Source: Pseudomonadota bacterium (GTDB lineage: Bacteria > Pseudomonadota > Gammaproteobacteria > Burkholderiales > Burkholderiaceae_B). Taken from it: a stretch of 48,504 bases of DNA. Under the pieces are notes generated by a model. The model was given only the letters and a program-made list of their open reading frames with translations, searched no databases and was not told the DNA's origin. How positions within the stretch are numbered: the stretch's first letter is position 1; each line of letters begins with the position of its first letter. Positions 33,971 to 42,334 of this stretch are shown here, piece after piece. The translations under genes and the position numbers were made by a program. The DNA is taken from assembly GCA_023387815.1 (NCBI GenBank), contig JAEWHK010000069.1, forward strand, positions 1 to 48,504, given 5' to 3'.

Positions 33971-35038
33971 ATGGCTACTTCATCAACCGCTACATTGATT
34001 CAACGTTTGAATATTACCTATCCGCTGATCCAGGCGCCCATGGCTGGTGTCTCAACGCCGGCGCTGGCCGCGGCGGTATCGGAAGCGGGTGGTCTTGGGT
34101 CGCTGGGACTTGCGTCCGCCTCTCTGGATCAGGCGCGCAATATGATGGCTGAAGTCAAATCGCTGACGAGCAAGCCAGTCAACATCAATTTCTTTTGTCA
34201 TCAGCCTACGCCTGTTGATCCGGCAGCCAATAAAGCCTGGATTGAACATCTGCGTCCCTGGTTTGAAGAGTTTGATGCTGCGCCACCGGCAGATCTCAAG
34301 GATATTTACAGACCCTTTCCGGGCTATGCGCAGATGCTTGAACTGGTGCTCGAAATGCGGCCGGCCGTGGTGAGTTTTCACTTTGGTCTGCCTTCTGCGG
34401 AATATATTCAGGCGCTGAAAAACGCCGGTATCCTGCTGATGGCAACGGCCACCACACCAGCAGAGGCCAGACAGATTGAAGCTGCGGGCATTGATATTGT
34501 GGTTGCTCAGGGCTACGAGGCTGGCGGTCACCGCGGCGTTTTCGATCCGGAAAATGGTGATGCCAAATTTGGCACGTTTGCCCTGGTTCATCTGCTTGCA
34601 ACACAATCGTCATTACCGGTGGTGGCGGCCGGCGGCATCATGGATGGCGCGGCCATCAAAGCGGCACTGGCATTAGGTGCAGCGGGCGTGCAATGTGGCA
34701 CGGCATTTGTGTTGTGCCCGGAATCGGCGGCCAACGAAGCGTATCGCCGGGCACTGCAAAGCGAGCGCGCTTATGACACTTGTGTTACTACCACGCTTTC
34801 AGGCAGGGCGGCGCGAGGTCTGCGCAACCGGCTGTACATTGATGAACCTGCGAGTGCTCGCCCGCCCATACCGGGCTACTCCATGACCTATGATGCTGCC
34901 AAGGCGCTGAGCGCCGCGGCCAGCGCCAAAGGAAGTGATGCATTTGCTGCGCAGTGGGCCGGACAGGCAGCGGCTCTGGCACGTCCCATGCCCGCCGCGC
35001 AAATGGTCAGCACGCTGGCGCAGGAAGCGGGCTGGTGA
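33971..35038 (+). CDS. Nitronate monooxygenase (2-nitropropane dioxygenase family)
   Basis: 355-residue FMN enzyme that oxidises alkyl nitronates, such as propionate-3-nitronate, to aldehyde and nitrite. Start ATG 33971 follows AAGGA with 6 bases between (MATSSTATLIQRLNITYPLIQAPMAGVST). The TIM-barrel motifs are LIQAPMAGVSTPALAAAVSEAGGLGSLG near the N-terminus, GIDIVVAQGYEAGGHRG (catalytic His region), LPVVAAGGIMDGAAIKAALALGAAGVQCGTAFVLCPES (FMN phosphate site). It is convergent with the MFS gene, whose stop is 18 bp away. Confidence 0.94.
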   Translation: MATSSTATLIQRLNITYPLIQAPMAGVSTPALAAAVSEAGGLGSLGLASASLDQARNMMAEVKSLTSKPVNINFFCHQPTPVDPAANKAWIEHLRPWFEEFDAAPPADLKDIYRPFPGYAQMLELVLEMRPAVVSFHFGLPSAEYIQALKNAGILLMATATTPAEARQIEAAGIDIVVAQGYEAGGHRGVFDPENGDAKFGTFALVHLLATQSSLPVVAAGGIMDGAAIKAALALGAAGVQCGTAFVLCPESAANEAYRRALQSERAYDTCVTTTLSGRAARGLRNRLYIDEPASARPPIPGYSMTYDAAKALSAAASAKGSDAFAAQWAGQAAALARPMPAAQMVSTLAQEAGW

Positions 35039-35056
35039 TGGAGATTTCGCTCAGGG

Positions 35057-36256
35057 CTATTGTTGCTTAGGTCCAAACGCTCCGGGCAAAATTCTGCGGC
35101 GCGACAGGAATATCACCAATCCGATCAGCGTCATCGTTGCGCCGGCCCAGATGGGAGACACCAGACCGAGCCCGGCAGCGATCGTGACTCCGCCAAGCCA
35201 GGCGCCCAGCGCATTGGCAGCATTGAAAGCAGCGTGGGTCAGTGCCCCCATCAGTGTCGGTGCCTGCGGGGCACTGAACATGATCTGTACCTGCATGGAA
35301 GGCACCACCAGCATTGAGCTGAAGGCGATGGCAAACATGCAGATCAGCAGCATCCATGGTGACGAGGCAGTCAGGCCGAAAATTGCAAGTGAAATCAACA
35401 CACAGCAAAAGCCAATCACGATGCCTTTCTGCTGATATTTGTCGGCCAGATAACCGCCCAGCAGATTACCGCTGGTCATGCCCGCGCCGAAGGTCATGAG
35501 CGCAACAGGAATCATGGCAGATGGCATATGGGCAATGTCCGTGACCATCGGCCCGATATAGGTGTATACGGCAAAGATACTGCTGGTTCCGATGGCAATG
35601 ATAGACAATAAAAACCAGGCTTTCGGCGTTTTCAGTCCGTACAGTTCCTGACTGAGCGCATTGCCCTTGAGGGCGGCCGATTTCGGCAGCCAGAGCCACA
35701 GGCAGACAAATGCAATCAGACCGAAGAATGCCACCAGCAGATAGGTATTGCGCCATCCCAACATCTGCCCGGCGAACGTGGCCGCCGGTGCGCCGATAAT
35801 ATTGGCGACCGTCAGGCCCAGCAGAATCAGCGATACCGCTCTGCCAGTCCGGCTTTTCCCCACCAGATGGGCGCCGGCTACCACGCCGGCGCCAAAATAG
35901 CAGCCGTGAGGCAGGCCGGTCAGAAAGCGTGCCAGAATCAGCCATTCAATGGACGGGGCCAGCGCCGACAGAACATTGCCGACGATAAACATGGCAAACA
36001 GCATCAGCAGAAAAGGACGGCGGTGCAGACGGGCGCCCGCCATCGTCAGCAGCGGCGCGCCTGCCACCACACCGATGGCGTAAGCAGAAATGGCGTGCCC
36101 GGCAGAAGGAATGCTGACGCGCAGATCCTGCACGATCAGCGGCAATATCCCCATGCTGGCAAATTCGGTGGTGCCGATACAGAAACTGCCAAGAGACAGA
36201 GCGAGCAGCGCCAGAGCCGCTGACTGCGGGGATGTATCGGGTTTGGAGTCAGGCAT
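35057..36256 (-). CDS. MFS exporter (DHA1/AraJ-like)
   Basis: 399-residue major facilitator with twelve hydrophobic segments. Motif LALSLGSFCIGTTEFASMGILPLIVQDL at the N-terminus and the GxxxGPxxGG-like RFLTGLPHGCYFGAGVVAGA are typical of the DHA1 drug/sugar efflux group with AraJ and similar proteins. Central loop and second half (LLGGYLADKYQQKG with the A-motif analogue) are intact. The gene is the last of a minus-strand group after the CoA-transferase, 65 bp downstream of it. Substrate unknown. Confidence 0.9.
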   Translation of the reverse strand: MPDSKPDTSPQSAALALLALSLGSFCIGTTEFASMGILPLIVQDLRVSIPSAGHAISAYAIGVVAGAPLLTMAGARLHRRPFLLMLFAMFIVGNVLSALAPSIEWLILARFLTGLPHGCYFGAGVVAGAHLVGKSRTGRAVSLILLGLTVANIIGAPAATFAGQMLGWRNTYLLVAFFGLIAFVCLWLWLPKSAALKGNALSQELYGLKTPKAWFLLSIIAIGTSSIFAVYTYIGPMVTDIAHMPSAMIPVALMTFGAGMTSGNLLGGYLADKYQQKGIVIGFCCVLISLAIFGLTASSPWMLLICMFAIAFSSMLVVPSMQVQIMFSAPQAPTLMGALTHAAFNAANALGAWLGGVTIAAGLGLVSPIWAGATMTLIGLVIFLSRRRILPGAFGPKQQ

Positions 36257-36321
36257 GTTGCGTAGGCCGGAAAAGGAATCGGAAAGAATGGATAGAAAGG
36301 GCGACGAATTTATTGGTTCTT

Positions 36322-37806
36322 TCAGTCGCCCAGCCAGGACGGATCGTCGTTGCCCCAGAGTCCGCCGATCTGCGAAAAACTGGCATGACGATCAATTGCA
36401 AAGGCAGGACGCGATTGTATAACGATTCCGGAGGGACCGGACTGACTTACCTGCCAGTCTGACACATCCTGAAGGACTTCTGCCTGGTCCCTGGCCTGGC
36501 CCTGAGCCAGTAACCAGTTTGCTGTGGACAGAAGATGCGCCTGTACGCGCCAGGTTCCTCCCTGTTCGCGGCGCCATTTGAGGGCGCGCAGAATGCCTGC
36601 AGCAAGCAAATAGCCTGTGGCATGGTCCAGTGCCTGTGCCGGCATGGCACCCGGTGTACTGCCGTCTTTGGATTCAAGGACACCAATACCTGTGGCCGCC
36701 TGGACAATACTGTCAAAGCCGCGGTGTGCGCCCCAGGGGCCTTCAAACGTCCAGGCCGAGAGCGTAGCGTGAATCAGATGGGGATACGTTGCTGCCAGCG
36801 AGTCACTGTCCAGCCCGAATGCAGACAGCGCCTGTGGTCGGTAGCCAGTCACCAGCACGTCGGCGGTGGCCAGCAATTCGTGCAGTCGATGCAGCGCTTC
36901 AGGCTCGCGCAGATCTAGCAGCGCAGAACGTTTGTCCGCCCCGGTGTCCACATGCTGCACCGGCAGTTCCGGCATGGACGGATTATCAATACGCAGCACA
37001 TCGCAACCCAGATAGGCCAGGGTTCGGGTGGCTACCGGTCCTGCAATCACCCGGGTCAGATCCAGAACACGGAAACGACCTGTTGGTGCTGCCTGGGGAG
37101 TCGGCGTCTCTGGCCGGATGTTGTCGATACTCAGCAACGGCACGCGCGCTGCGGCTTTTGCCTGGTCCGTGGCGCGCCACTCCTTGCTGTCGCGTACCTT
37201 CACGGCAATGCCGCCCGCTGCCGTGACCGCAGTTTCAACATCAGCCGCATCCCAGGATTTCAACGCCTGTGCCAGTGCTTCGCGTGAACTGTCGTCGGGT
37301 AAACCCAGGGTTTCAAGCAGGCGCTGTCGGTGATGCGGATAGTTGCCATGCAAGCGGACCCAACCGTCACGCGTTGGAAAAAATCCCGAGTGTGATTTGA
37401 ACACCGCTGCACGCTCGCCATCGATGGTCTGAAGCTGGTCGTTGCGAAAGGCGACCGAGATCTGCGCAGGGTCAATCTTCGCCAGCTGCCCATCGCGCAA
37501 ATCTGCGGCTGACAACGCTGCCGCAGCCACCGCGCCACAAGCCAGTTCATTGACCTGAAGGTGAGAGGGCAGGAAATTGCCCGGCGCAAGTTGCAAATGC
37601 GTCTGCACATAGTCGGGCGTGAGCTTCAATGTCGGCAGAAGGTCAGCAAGCAAACGATTGGAAACGACAGACTCCTCATCTGCTGGCGTCTTCTGTTCTG
37701 AGGTTCTCTCGGCCGGGGTATTCTCTGCGGACGCTCTCTCTGGGGGCATCTTATCGGCTGGCATTTTCTGTGTTGCGTGCGATTTCTCTGCAGCCGTATT
37801 TGTCAT
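36322..37806 (-). CDS. CaiB/BaiF-type CoA-transferase with low-complexity N-terminal extension
   Basis: 494-residue class III CoA-transferase family protein, longer than the usual about 400. Residues 1-45 are a Pro/Ala/Glu/Lys-rich, probably disordered leader with imperfect repeats (KMPADKMPPERASAENTPAER). The rest holds a partial N-terminal domain and then the canonical block FRVLDLTRVIAGPVATRTLAYLGCDVLRID, TADVLVTGYRPQALSAFGLDS, and GFDSIVQAATGIG, whose Asp is the predicted catalytic residue. Its start overlaps the stop of the nitroreductase gene (ATGA). Substrate is unknown; the neighbours (nitroreductase, nitronate monooxygenase) do not define one. Confidence 0.88.
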   Translation of the reverse strand: MTNTAAEKSHATQKMPADKMPPERASAENTPAERTSEQKTPADEESVVSNRLLADLLPTLKLTPDYVQTHLQLAPGNFLPSHLQVNELACGAVAAAALSAADLRDGQLAKIDPAQISVAFRNDQLQTIDGERAAVFKSHSGFFPTRDGWVRLHGNYPHHRQRLLETLGLPDDSSREALAQALKSWDAADVETAVTAAGGIAVKVRDSKEWRATDQAKAAARVPLLSIDNIRPETPTPQAAPTGRFRVLDLTRVIAGPVATRTLAYLGCDVLRIDNPSMPELPVQHVDTGADKRSALLDLREPEALHRLHELLATADVLVTGYRPQALSAFGLDSDSLAATYPHLIHATLSAWTFEGPWGAHRGFDSIVQAATGIGVLESKDGSTPGAMPAQALDHATGYLLAAGILRALKWRREQGGTWRVQAHLLSTANWLLAQGQARDQAEVLQDVSDWQVSQSGPSGIVIQSRPAFAIDRHASFSQIGGLWGNDDPSWLGD

Positions 37807-38606
37807 GATGCCTCTCCGTCAGTTCGTGTGCCTTCTTCGTTGCGTGCGTCTGCATCGCTTCGCAGGTCGTCATCCTTTCCTGTGCCCTGGTTGCTCTGTA
37901 CCTCCCCATTGAACTGGTCGTGGAAAACAGTGAACTCCTCTATAGGCATACGCGTTGTGTGCAGCTGATTGGCCGGATGTGCGGTGTCTTCATAGCCCAG
38001 CGAAATCCCACAGGCGATGATCTCGTTGTCTGGAATCCCCAGATGACTTCGCACAATCACCGGATAATTGCTCAACGCGGCTTGCGGGCAGGTGTGCAGA
38101 CCCAGCCCCCGCGCTGCAATCATAATGGACTGAATGAACATGCCCAGATCCATCCAGCTACCCGTTTCCAGATCGTTTTCAAGTGTGATGAAAAGGACAA
38201 CAGGAGCATCGAAGAACGCGTAATTGCGACCATGCTGACGCTTCATTCCCGCCTTGTCTTCACGTGTAATACCAAGCATGTGATACAGACCCCAGCCGGT
38301 TTCACGACGTCGCGCCAGATAAGGCTCGCGCCACTTCAAGGGATAGTATTGATATTCGCGCGTTTCTGGCTCGCCATTATCGTGCGCAGCGCACAAGGCT
38401 TTGGACAGCGCGTCCCGGGACGCGCCGGACACCACATGCACTTTCCAGGGCTGAATATTACTGCCGCTGGGCGCACGCGCCGCGGCGCGCAGAATGCTGC
38501 GGATGTCGTGTTCACTGACGGCATCGGGAAGAAAGCCCCGCACGCTTTTGCGAGTCAGGATGGCATCAAGGATAGCATTTTCTTGCAGGGGCTCTCGGCT
38601 GTTCAT
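37803..38606 (-). CDS. Nitroreductase-family FMN oxidoreductase
   Basis: 267-residue flavoprotein of the nitroreductase superfamily. Conserved parts are ILTRKSVRGFLPDAVSEHDIRSILRAAARAPSGSNIQPWKVHVV (FMN-binding residues RKSVR and PSGSNxQPW), then LDLGMFIQSIMIAARGLGLHTCPQAAL-type helix and ACGISLGYEDTAHPAN. The last 30 residues form an acidic tail (TGKDDDLRSDADARNEEGTRTDGEAS) unlike most relatives. It is first in a unit with the CoA-transferase (ATGA overlap). Likely reduces nitro, quinone or enone substrates; specificity unknown. Confidence 0.92.
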   Translation of the reverse strand: MNSREPLQENAILDAILTRKSVRGFLPDAVSEHDIRSILRAAARAPSGSNIQPWKVHVVSGASRDALSKALCAAHDNGEPETREYQYYPLKWREPYLARRRETGWGLYHMLGITREDKAGMKRQHGRNYAFFDAPVVLFITLENDLETGSWMDLGMFIQSIMIAARGLGLHTCPQAALSNYPVIVRSHLGIPDNEIIACGISLGYEDTAHPANQLHTTRMPIEEFTVFHDQFNGEVQSNQGTGKDDDLRSDADARNEEGTRTDGEAS

Positions 38607-39037
38607 AGGCGCTCATCAGGATGTTGCGCGATCATGTCAGTTGACATAAGTGCTGCGCGCTGTTGCATACCGGCAGAACTCCAATCCGGCAGTTTCACTT
38701 TACCATTTTTTGAACATCAAAGACATCGCAGTGTGTTGCAGTGCGCAAGACCCGAGGCATATCGCGCGCAAGGACGAGGGCATATGGATATTTGCGCATA
38801 TTGCATTTGAAAATGACTGCAAATGCTAATGCGAAACCCGTCTTATCTTATCGCGAAAAAAACGTTCCCTCACAACGGGCGAAACCGTAGACTTTAACGG
38901 ACGGTGAGATTATTGCCTTGCGTAATATCACAGACGAAATGTCGATGATCGCGCATCAATGGCGTTGTCCCTTGCGACTTGCGATCTCGCTGCCTTGTCC
39001 GGCAAAGGCGAACATAAACATTTCAAGGAACCGCAGC
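38607..39037. other. Regulatory gap between nitroreductase and TauD-like genes
   Basis: 431 bases between divergent genes without a convincing coding region. The notable element is the extended inverted repeat at 38791-38835. I saw no clear sigma-70 promoter with good spacing for either gene. Confidence 0.5.
38791..38835. promoter_or_regulatory. Extended inverted repeat upstream of the TauD-like gene
   Basis: GCATTTG (38803-38809) and CAAATGC (38820-38826) form a perfect 7-bp inverted repeat with a 10-base spacer. The symmetry continues outward imperfectly (TTTGCGCA on the left, TGCGAAA on the right). Such a long dyad suggests a transcription-factor site, about 200 bp before the TauD-like gene. 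No regulator is assigned. Confidence 0.4.
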
Positions 39038-40000
39038 ATGAGTACAGCAGCATTGAAAGTACGGGAACTGCCCGTCGACCAGCAGATTCAGGTATTGCCT
39101 CAATCCGGCCACACGGGTGCGCTTATTACCGGCGTCAATCTGACGAAACCGCTGAGCAAAGAACAGATAGCCACGATACGCAGTGCACTCGATAAGTGGG
39201 GCGTGGTGTATTTTCGCAATCAGCATTTAAATCACGCTCAGCATATTGCCTTTGGCAGGCAGTTTGGCGACGTGACGCCCGGACATCCTTACGAGGGGGA
39301 TCTGGCACCCGACGGCTTTCCCGAGATTCATACTGTTTCGCCTGAGGCATATCGAAAACGCTATGGAGATCGATATCGCAGGCAGGAAGGCGGCAATGGT
39401 CCCGGCTGGCATGCCGACGTTACGCCATTGATCAATCCGCCGGCCTATTCGATTCTGCGTGCCGAGGTGGTGCCTCAGTTTGCTGGCGATACGCATTTCA
39501 CCAACGTTGCCGCGGCCTATCGCGGCCTCTCCCGTCCCATACGGAATCTGATCGATACCTTGCGTGCAGAACATCGTTTTGGTTCAAGCCAGAATGCCGA
39601 GCGCAGCGACGAAAAAATTGGTGACTGGGTGCGGAACAAGCCTCTCGCTTCCATTCACCCTGTTGTGCGCATCCATCCGGATACCGGGGAAAAGGTCATT
39701 TACGTCAATCCGTCATTTACCCGTCAGATTGTCGGCGTATCGCCACGGGAAAGTCGTCATATTCTTGATCTGCTGTTTGAACATCTTGCCAATCCGGTTT
39801 ATACCGACAGATTCCGCTGGGAGCCTGGTTCCATTGCCTTCTGGGACAATCGTGCTGTTCTGCACCTTGCACCTCGTGATTTTGAACATCTGGAAGTGGA
39901 GCGGATCCTGCACCGGATCACGCTGGTTGGTGACGTCCCTGTTGGTCCCGGCGGAGAGCGATCAACCTCCATTGATGGCGAGCCGTTTCTGGCTGCCTGA
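39038..40000 (+). CDS. TauD/TfdA-family 2-oxoglutarate-dependent dioxygenase
   Basis: 320-residue non-haem Fe(II) dioxygenase; relatives release sulfite from taurine or alkyl sulfates or open aryloxyacetates. Start ATG 39038 follows AAGGAA with 7 bases between; the frame continues upstream without homology. Iron ligands are H125 and D127 (PGWHADVTP) and H276 (NRAVLHLAP), and R293-type HRIT near the end binds 2-oxoglutarate. The N-terminal GALITGVNLTKPLSKEQIATIRSAL is typical. No sulfonate ABC transporter is adjacent, so the substrate is uncertain; a sulfonate is plausible given the sau cluster 3 kb away. Confidence 0.9.
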   Translation: MSTAALKVRELPVDQQIQVLPQSGHTGALITGVNLTKPLSKEQIATIRSALDKWGVVYFRNQHLNHAQHIAFGRQFGDVTPGHPYEGDLAPDGFPEIHTVSPEAYRKRYGDRYRRQEGGNGPGWHADVTPLINPPAYSILRAEVVPQFAGDTHFTNVAAAYRGLSRPIRNLIDTLRAEHRFGSSQNAERSDEKIGDWVRNKPLASIHPVVRIHPDTGEKVIYVNPSFTRQIVGVSPRESRHILDLLFEHLANPVYTDRFRWEPGSIAFWDNRAVLHLAPRDFEHLEVERILHRITLVGDVPVGPGGERSTSIDGEPFLAA

Positions 40001-40075
40001 TGGGAGGGATAACCTTACTGGTATATCCGCCCTTGTCCGGGTCACGCGATGAAAGCGGTATCCTTACCGTTTTAT

Positions 40076-40121
40076 CCACCCTTGCGACACTCCGTCTCCT
40101 CGTGTTGCAGGGGTGGCTTTT
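40076..40121. terminator. Strong terminator between TauD-like and pirin genes
   Basis: A 15-bp stem (CCACCCTTGCGACAC at 40076-40090 with GTGTTGCAGGGGTGG at 40102-40116, two G-T pairs) is followed by CTTTT. It lies 75 bp after the TauD-like stop and ends 13 bp before the convergent pirin stop. Confidence 0.85.
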
Positions 40122-40133
40122 CATTTGTGGATA

Positions 40134-40838
40134 TCAAGGATAAGGAAGGTCAAAAAGCAGCAATTCTGCCTGATCTCCTTTCTCGATGGTTACCGTTGAT
40201 TCATCGGTCACTTTAAGCGCATCGCCCGCAGCCAGCGACTGTCCGTTAACGGTCACAGTACCTCTGGCAATATGAACATAGGCCGCGCGCCCGGCCGCAA
40301 GTGGGTGCGTCAGCGCTGGATCGCTATCAAGAATACTGGCATAAATGCGAGCGTTCTGATGAATCAGAACAGAACCTTCGGCCCCGTCTGGTGAGGCGAT
40401 CAGACGCAGGCGACCCTTTTTCTCTGAGGGTTCGAATCGCTTTTCTTCATAGCCGGGTGCAATGCCAGCCCTGTCGGGCTCAATCCAGATTTGCAGAAAA
40501 TGCACTTGCTGATCACTCGATGCGTTGTACTCGCTATGCATGACCCCCGTTCCTGCACTCATGCGCTGTACGTCGCCATAGCCGATTGCCGAACCGTTAC
40601 CCATACTGTCGGAGTGTGCAAGCTGTCCTTCAAGCACATATGAAATAATTTCCATGTCCCGGTGACCGTGCTTGCCAAAACCCCGGCCAGGCTGGACGCG
40701 ATCTTCGTTAATGACAAGCAGGGGGCCAAAGCGGATGTGGTCCGCGTCGTAATAATCTCCAAAGGAAAAGGAGTGACGCGAACTGAGCCATCCGTGTTCA
40801 GCCACGCCCCGGTCTTCATTTTTCCTGATTTCAAGCAT
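40134..40838 (-). CDS. Pirin-family cupin protein (YhaK type)
   Basis: 234-residue protein with two cupin barrels. Recognisable are DRVQPGRGFGKHGHRDMEIISYVLEGQLAHSDSMGN with the metal-binding His/Glu set (H-x-H...E), and QRMSAGTGVMHSEYNAS. The C-terminal cupin is AYVHIARGTVTVNGQSLAAGDALKV. Some family members are quercetin dioxygenases, others respond to redox signals. The gene is divergent from a LysR-type regulator, an arrangement widely seen for YhaK-like pirins, so it is probably its target. Confidence 0.94.
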   Translation of the reverse strand: MLEIRKNEDRGVAEHGWLSSRHSFSFGDYYDADHIRFGPLLVINEDRVQPGRGFGKHGHRDMEIISYVLEGQLAHSDSMGNGSAIGYGDVQRMSAGTGVMHSEYNASSDQQVHFLQIWIEPDRAGIAPGYEEKRFEPSEKKGRLRLIASPDGAEGSVLIHQNARIYASILDSDPALTHPLAAGRAAYVHIARGTVTVNGQSLAAGDALKVTDESTVTIEKGDQAELLLFDLPYP

Positions 40839-40885
40839 GATATTTGGTCCTGTATAAGGTGATATCTTTATTGTATGGGGTATAT

Positions 40886-40916
40886 TACTGCTTCAGTAGA
40901 TCGAGTTTCGGAACTC
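40886..40916. promoter_or_regulatory. Two adjacent inverted repeats in the pirin/LysR intergenic region
   Basis: TACTG-CTT-CAGTA (40886-40898) and GAGTT-TCGG-AACTC (40903-40916) are perfect dyads 5 bp apart between the divergent starts. LysR-type regulators often bind dyads between their own gene and the target. Assignment is by symmetry and place only. Confidence 0.4.
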
Positions 40917-40948
40917 TCATTCCTCAATCTGGAACGATTACATTTGTC

Positions 40949-41869
40949 ATGACACTCAACGCAAACGACCTGATTCTTTTTGCCCAGGTCATGGAAGCCG
41001 GAAGCTTTTCTGCGGCGGCTGATCGTATCGGTCTGCCCAAATCCACCCTGTCGCGCCGCATCAGCGGACTGGAAGCGGAACTGGGTGAGCGGCTAATCAC
41101 GCGCAGTACACGCAAGCTGCTTATCACCGACTTCGGTCGTGAAGTACTGGAACATGCAACCAGACTGGTGGATGAAACAGAAAGCACGGTGGCGTTTGCC
41201 CTGAATCGGCAGACCACGCCTCAGGGCGTATTGCGTGTGTCATTTCCACCGGATTTTTTCGAACATGCGCTTGCCGAGTTTCTGCCTCGGTTCTCAAAGA
41301 AACATCCAAAAGTGCGGCTGGAACTGGATTTGTCTTCCAGACGGGTAGATCTGCTCGCAGAGCGATTTGACGTTGCGATTCGCGTCGCCGGGGTTCTGCC
41401 CGATGACAACTCACTGGTGGCGCGTCCCCTGATAACACTTGTGAATTCGCTTTATGCGAGTCCTTCTTATATAAGCAGGCATGGCGAGCCGAAAAGTCCT
41501 GAAGAGCTTAAGCAGCATCGAGGCTTGCTGTTGCTCAACAGCTCGGGGGATATTCGCAACTGGCGTCTGAGTCAGGATGAGAATTATTGGGAGGGCAAGC
41601 CCGGTTGCATGTTCAGCTCCAATTCACTTGGACTCCAGCGAACCATGGCGCTCAATGGCATGGGCATTTCAGGCCTGCCCGATTCGATGGCGAGACCCAA
41701 CATTCTTGACGGCACGCTGGTTCCGGTTTTGCCTGGGTGGTTTTTGCCACAGGCCACGGTCTGGTGTGTAACGCCGGGCAGACGACTGCTTTCACCGGCA
41801 ACGCGCGCATTTATTGATGTCTTTGGTGAAGTCATGCGGGAAGAAGTGGAAGCGCAGAAGCAACTGTGA
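40949..41869 (+). CDS. LysR-type transcriptional regulator
   Basis: 306-residue LysR regulator. Start ATG 40949 gives MTLNANDLILFAQVMEAGSFSAAADRIGLPKSTLSRRISGLEAELGERL, the canonical N-terminal HTH; a frame reaching back to 40844 is not homologous. The effector domain of about 200 residues follows (GVLRVSFPPDFFEHALAEFLPRFSKKHPKVRLEL, and VDLLAERFDVAIRVAGVLPDDNSLVARPL). It is closest in style to the AaeR/DmlR-like group. It is divergent from the pirin gene and probably controls it. Confidence 0.93.
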   Translation: MTLNANDLILFAQVMEAGSFSAAADRIGLPKSTLSRRISGLEAELGERLITRSTRKLLITDFGREVLEHATRLVDETESTVAFALNRQTTPQGVLRVSFPPDFFEHALAEFLPRFSKKHPKVRLELDLSSRRVDLLAERFDVAIRVAGVLPDDNSLVARPLITLVNSLYASPSYISRHGEPKSPEELKQHRGLLLLNSSGDIRNWRLSQDENYWEGKPGCMFSSNSLGLQRTMALNGMGISGLPDSMARPNILDGTLVPVLPGWFLPQATVWCVTPGRRLLSPATRAFIDVFGEVMREEVEAQKQL

Positions 41870-41901
41870 GCCGGCATCGGGGGTTGTTCGTGTAAGCGCC
41901 C

Positions 41902-41930
41902 AAAAAAACACCGCCCCGGGAGAGGGCGGT
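41902..41930 (-). terminator. Minus-strand terminator
   Basis: On the minus strand ACCGCCC and GGGCGGT (41924-41930 and 41910-41916) form a stem followed by seven T. It is 140 bp downstream of the stop of the small secreted-protein gene at 42071-42334 and also lies 30 bp after the LysR stop, so it could terminate transcripts from the minus strand. Confidence 0.75.
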
Positions 41931-42070
41931 GAACGAGGCAGGTCTGATACTTAAGGTGCAATCCTTGGGGCTGCACAGAATACATGGCCTGAAGGAAATA
42001 CAGGGTCTGCAAAGAATATGAAAACTCACCAGAACCTATGTGGACGCCGTAGTATGTCCGGCGACCTGAA

Positions 42071-42334
42071 TTAGTTCAGATATTCATCGACAGGATGCTG
42101 CTGGTTATAGGCAGCCAATTCGCGCTGAACTTCGCTGCGGTTTTCTGTGCTTTCACTGCGAACACGTGGATAAGCTGAATCGCGAACGCCAGACTGATCA
42201 ACAACCAGATTTTGCTGAACGGGGCTGACTGCGTGTTCGACATTTGGGTAATTGTTTTCGGAAACGTCTGCAGCGTTTGCGGCAGCTGCAACAAAAGCGG
42301 CGCCAAAGATAAGAGATGCAAGTACTTTTTTCAT
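42071..42334 (-). CDS. Small secreted protein (DUF4148-like)
   Basis: 87-residue protein. Signal peptide MKKVLASLIFGAAFVAAAANA with a cut before ADVSENN. The mature 66 residues are hydrophilic and end SEVQRELAAYNQQHPVDEYLN, reminiscent of the SRAQVxAELxAA motif of DUF4148 proteins, which are common in Burkholderiales. No cysteines, no metal motif and no operon partner. Function is unknown. The AT-rich upstream region with two identical-spacing palindromes suggests controlled expression. Confidence 0.75.
   Translation of the reverse strand: MKKVLASLIFGAAFVAAAANAADVSENNYPNVEHAVSPVQQNLVVDQSGVRDSAYPRVRSESTENRSEVQRELAAYNQQHPVDEYLN

Noticed and set aside
34696..34711. Sequence TGGCACG-N4-TTGTG resembling a sigma-54 promoter
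   Set aside because: It lies inside the nitronate monooxygenase coding region, has a mismatch in the -12 element, and no gene starts downstream at a suitable distance. Probably chance.
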